NCBI GenBank assembly: GCA_903949225.1
Contig: CAJAYZ010000632.1
Span: 1 to 6,471, forward strand
Direction: 5' to 3'
DNA length: 6,471 bases
DNA from: an uncultured Planctomycetaceae bacterium
GTDB lineage: Bacteria; Planctomycetota; Planctomycetia; Pirellulales; UBA1268
Shown here: positions 3,505 to 6,471 of the stretch, one piece after another
Layout of the letters: each line of letters begins with the position of its first letter
Numbering within the stretch: position 1 is the first letter of the stretch
Notes under the pieces: generated by a model
Database searches by the model: none
Told to the model about the DNA's origin: nothing
What the model saw: only the letters and a program-made list of their open reading frames with translations
Position numbers and translations under genes: made by a program

Positions 3505-6471
3505 TCAACCGCCTCCTCGCCTTCCCGCGGCTCGAGCTGAAATCGTTCTGGAAGCGGCCGCTACCGGTGTTCATGTACGCGATCCTGGCACTTCTCTCGC
3601 TCGGCCTCGTTGCCGGCGGTGTGCAGGTGTCGTCGGGATCAGCTGACACCGGCGGGGCGAAGCTCGCCATCAATGGCGGGTTCAACCTCGCCTTCGTCGA
3701 TGTCGTGATCTTCGCCATCGTCCTCCCCTTCTTCGCGGCGGTGGCCTGCGGCATGCCGCTGCTCGTCGACGGCGACCGGCGGATCCAAAAGCTCCTCACG
3801 GCCACGCCGCTTTCCTGGCAGGAATACGCCTGGAGTCGGTTTTTCGCGGCGCTCGCCGTCCTCGGGGCGGTGCTCGCCGCCTGGCTCATCTGCCAGATCA
3901 CGATCTACGAAACCTGGCCGATCGACACGACGCAGCGGGTGCGGACGACGTTCTCACTGTGGAGTTACCTTGCGCCGCTGATCTGGTTCGCCCTGCCGAT
4001 GGTGGTGTTCACCGGCGGGGTGTCGATGTGGGCCGGGGTGCGCACGCGGCAACCGGTGCTCGTGTTCGCGTTGCCCGTCGTGATGGTCGTCGCCGGGATC
4101 TTCTTCCTCTGGGACTTCAACCCCGAGTGGCTGCCGCGCTGGGCCGACCGGCTCATGCAGGCAGTCGAGCCGACCGGATTCCGGTGGTTCTCGCGCACGT
4201 TTCTTTCGGAGGACCGGGGCGTCGCCTACTACAACTCCGCCCGCGTCGTTCCCGACAGCCTCTTTGTCGTCAGCCGGCTCTTTTTATTTGGTCTGGGGCT
4301 GGCGGCCGTGTGGGCCACCGGCCGGCGGCTGGCGCATGCCGAGCATGACGACCGGCGCGTGGGGAATGCCGAGAGCCTGCTCGCCGCCGCCCGTGCCGCG
4401 GGGCCGACGACGATCGAGCATGCCGCGGTGGCCGCACGCGGAGCCCTTCCCGCCGCGACGATTCACCTGCCGGGATTTGTGGAGACGGTCCGAACGGTCC
4501 TCCGGCAGGAGACCTGGTCGCTGCTGAAGAGCCCTGGCCTGTGGCTCTTCGGGCCGTTGATCCTCGTTCAGACCTGGGCCGCAACGACCTTGAGCCCCGG
4601 GACGCTCGACACCGAGGAGCTAATGACGACCGGCGCCGCGGCGGCAGTCGCACGCGGGGCCCTCAGCCTCCTCCTCGGACTGCTGATTCTCTTCTACACC
4701 GTCGAAAGCCTCGTCCGCGAGGAACGCGTGGGCCTTTCCGGGATCCACCGGGCCTGCCCCGTCCCCACCGCCGGCGTGCTCGCCGGCAAAGTGCTAGCCA
4801 ATGCCGTGATGGCGCTCGTGATCGTGGCCTTCACGGCGCTCGCGATCGCGATCACGCTCCTCGTGCAGCGCTTCCAGACAGGGATCGCGGTGCCGCTCGA
4901 GCTGCCGGTGCTCGCCCTGATCCTCGGCGGGCTCCTTGTCCCGACGCTCGTCGTCTGGGCGGCCTGGGTGATGTTTCTCCATTCCCTCACAGGCAACCGG
5001 TTTGTCACCTATGCCCTCGGCGTGGCGACGCTGATCCTCACCGGCTTCCTGACTCGCTACGGCTGGCTCAACTGGCTCACCGCCTGGAATCTCGGCGGCG
5101 GCACGATCCGCTGGAGCGAGCTCGACCGGCTCGGCTTCACGTGGCCGGCGCTCGTTGCCAATCGGCTCGTGATGCTGGCGCTCGCGGCGCTGCTCGTGGC
5201 GCTCACGCTGAAGATCTGGCCGCGTCGGCTCCCCGATCTCCGCGCCACCTTTGACAGGCTCCGTCCGGCGGCGTTCTTCAAGGCGGCGCTGGCGCCGGCA
5301 CTCGTGGCCCTGCCGCTCGTGGCCCTCGGGATTTACACCGGGCAAAAAGTGCGCGCCGGCTACGAGGGGAAGCCGCAGACGAATGCCGGGAAGGCCTACT
5401 GGCGACGCAATTCCACCACCTGGGACAATGCCCCCTCGCCGGCGCTCGACCGGGTCGAGGCGACCGTGAAGCTTTTTCCCGACGAGCGCCGGCTCGAAGT
5501 CATCGGCACCTACACGCTCCGCAATCCCCACGCGCTACCGATGCGGGAGATCCCCCTCACCGTCGGCCCCCACTTCAAGAAGACCTTCGACTGGACGATC
5601 GACGACCAACCAGTCGATGCCACGAAGAAGGATCAGCCGGCCCCGTCGATCGAGAACCGCAGCGGGCTGTATGTCGTCACGCCGCCGCGTCCTCTGGCAA
5701 AGGGGGAGAGCGTCCGCGTCGGCTTCCGACTCGACGGCCGCTTTCCCGATGGGTGGTCGAAGCTCTCGGGGGGGACCGGAGAGTTCGTCCTTCCCAGTGG
5801 CGTCGTGCTCACGAGTTTTAGTCCCAGCTTCCTTCCGGTGCCGGGATTCGTCGACTCCGTCGGCGTCGACGACAAGAACCGGCGAGACGCTAAGGAATAC
5901 CCGCTCGACCACTGGAAAACCCGCGTCGATCCCGCCTTCGGGCCGGCCTGGTCGAGCGACGTTCAGCTCACGATCGAAGGCCCGTCGGGCTGGGTCATGA
6001 ACGGCTGCGGCGTCGAGACCGTGAACGAGGAGATCGGGGAGGGCCGTCGTCGCGTCGTCTGGAAGACCGAACACCCGGTGCGGTTTTTCAACATCGTCGG
6101 CGGACCGCTCAAGGCGGCGCCGGGCCGACGATCGACCGTCTACTTCGACCCGCGCACCGAGCACAACGTGCCGACGATGGTGCGGGCGCTCGATGCGGCG
6201 CGGGAAAAGTACGGCGATTGGTTCGTCGAATATCCCTGGTCGAACCTCCGCGTCACCGAGTTCCCGGGGCTCGCCGGCTACGCTCAGGGGTTTCCTGGCA
6301 ACATCTCCTTCTCTGAGAATATTGGCTATCTCGCCAAGCCGCTCAAAGTGACCGATCTGGCCACGGGCCGCGAAGAGGGAAAGATCGACGCCGCCTTTTA
6401 CATCGTCGCCCACGAGGCGGGGCACCAGTGGTGGGGCAACATCGTCACGCCCGGGAAGGGGCCCGGCGGCA
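3501..6471 (+). CDS. ABC-2 permease fused to an M1-type zinc peptidase (3' end cut by window)
   Basis: This frame is open from TTG 3501 to the window edge (990 residues visible, no stop). Two ABC-2 half-permeases come first. Likely membrane segments lie at about 22-41, 65-89, 114-134, 156-180, 186-206 and 254-272, then a polar loop (274-343). The second set lies at about 347-366, 383-401, 433-455, 468-494, 500-518 and 551-572. A thirteenth segment (about 596-614) follows a basic stretch (WPRRLPDLRATFDRLRP), which by the positive-inside rule places everything after it outside the inner membrane. From about 650 comes a beta-rich M1-like N domain, then the catalytic domain with H971-E-A-G-H975 followed by QWWGN. 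The usual exopeptidase GxMEN motif is replaced by FPGNISFSEN (931-940). The third zinc ligand, expected near residue 994, is off the window. Such permease/M1 fusions are a known architecture, but I know of no settled role. The partner ATPase is the overlapping upstream gene. Domain calls are strong; export of a peptide substrate or processing of an envelope protein is inference. Confidence 0.9.
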   Translation, partial: MINRLLAFPRLELKSFWKRPLPVFMYAILALLSLGLVAGGVQVSSGSADTGGAKLAINGGFNLAFVDVVIFAIVLPFFAAVACGMPLLVDGDRRIQKLLTATPLSWQEYAWSRFFAALAVLGAVLAAWLICQITIYETWPIDTTQRVRTTFSLWSYLAPLIWFALPMVVFTGGVSMWAGVRTRQPVLVFALPVVMVVAGIFFLWDFNPEWLPRWADRLMQAVEPTGFRWFSRTFLSEDRGVAYYNSARVVPDSLFVVSRLFLFGLGLAAVWATGRRLAHAEHDDRRVGNAESLLAAARAAGPTTIEHAAVAARGALPAATIHLPGFVETVRTVLRQETWSLLKSPGLWLFGPLILVQTWAATTLSPGTLDTEELMTTGAAAAVARGALSLLLGLLILFYTVESLVREERVGLSGIHRACPVPTAGVLAGKVLANAVMALVIVAFTALAIAITLLVQRFQTGIAVPLELPVLALILGGLLVPTLVVWAAWVMFLHSLTGNRFVTYALGVATLILTGFLTRYGWLNWLTAWNLGGGTIRWSELDRLGFTWPALVANRLVMLALAALLVALTLKIWPRRLPDLRATFDRLRPAAFFKAALAPALVALPLVALGIYTGQKVRAGYEGKPQTNAGKAYWRRNSTTWDNAPSPALDRVEATVKLFPDERRLEVIGTYTLRNPHALPMREIPLTVGPHFKKTFDWTIDDQPVDATKKDQPAPSIENRSGLYVVTPPRPLAKGESVRVGFRLDGRFPDGWSKLSGGTGEFVLPSGVVLTSFSPSFLPVPGFVDSVGVDDKNRRDAKEYPLDHWKTRVDPAFGPAWSSDVQLTIEGPSGWVMNGCGVETVNEEIGEGRRRVVWKTEHPVRFFNIVGGPLKAAPGRRSTVYFDPRTEHNVPTMVRALDAAREKYGDWFVEYPWSNLRVTEFPGLAGYAQGFPGNISFSENIGYLAKPLKVTDLATGREEGKIDAAFYIVAHEAGHQWWGNIVTPGKGPGG

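Noticed and set aside
4541..5254. A + strand frame of 237 codons inside the permease region
   Set aside because: It is Arg/Pro/Ala-rich and overlaps the hydrophobic permease frame, which is continuous and makes sense as membrane segments.
5535..6425. Long open frame on the - strand (296 codons)
   Set aside because: It is antisense to the M1-like domain that carries HExxH on the + strand; no recognisable protein features.

Overview
The window is high-GC bacterial DNA with all convincing genes on the + strand and one sharp AT-rich island at about 1802-1843. The gene content suggests an environmental, probably planctomycete-like, Gram-negative bacterium: a GT21-type lipid glycosyltransferase, a very large ABC-2 permease fused to an M1-type peptidase, and mostly weak or absent Shine-Dalgarno sites. 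That assignment is an inference from style; nothing in the window proves it.

Layout. (1) 1-554 holds no convincing gene. It carries a perfect 10-bp-arm hairpin at the left edge (1-31), a repeat-like element bounded by 18-bp inverted ends (86-103 / 201-218), and a partial copy of that element's right end at 391-408. (2) 555-1748 encodes a membrane-anchored glycosyltransferase of the ceramide glucosyltransferase / HpnI type. (3) 1749-1849 is a compact control region: a possible terminator with an eight-T tail runs into a perfect 9-3-9 palindrome that overlaps the -35 and spacer of a near-consensus promoter. The predicted transcription start falls on the ATG at 1850, which implies a leaderless mRNA. 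(4) 1850-6471 (continuing past the right edge) is a tightly coupled three-gene operon: a winged-helix regulator, an ABC-2 type ATPase and a giant permease/peptidase fusion. The two junctions overlap by four bases (ATGA at 2527-2530, TTGA at 3501-3504).

How the parts may work together. The regulator probably binds the palindrome and represses its own operon. The ATPase would energise the two permease half-modules that lie in one polypeptide (about 12 membrane segments). A thirteenth segment would place a zinc-peptidase domain of the M1/gluzincin clan outside the inner membrane. The permease-M1 fusion is a known domain arrangement, but I know of no established substrate or role. The most interesting points here are the regulator-controlled, apparently leaderless operon and the peptidase's departure from the usual aminopeptidase exopeptidase motif. 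The peptidase's third zinc ligand and catalytic tyrosine lie beyond the window, so its activity cannot be judged from this sequence.
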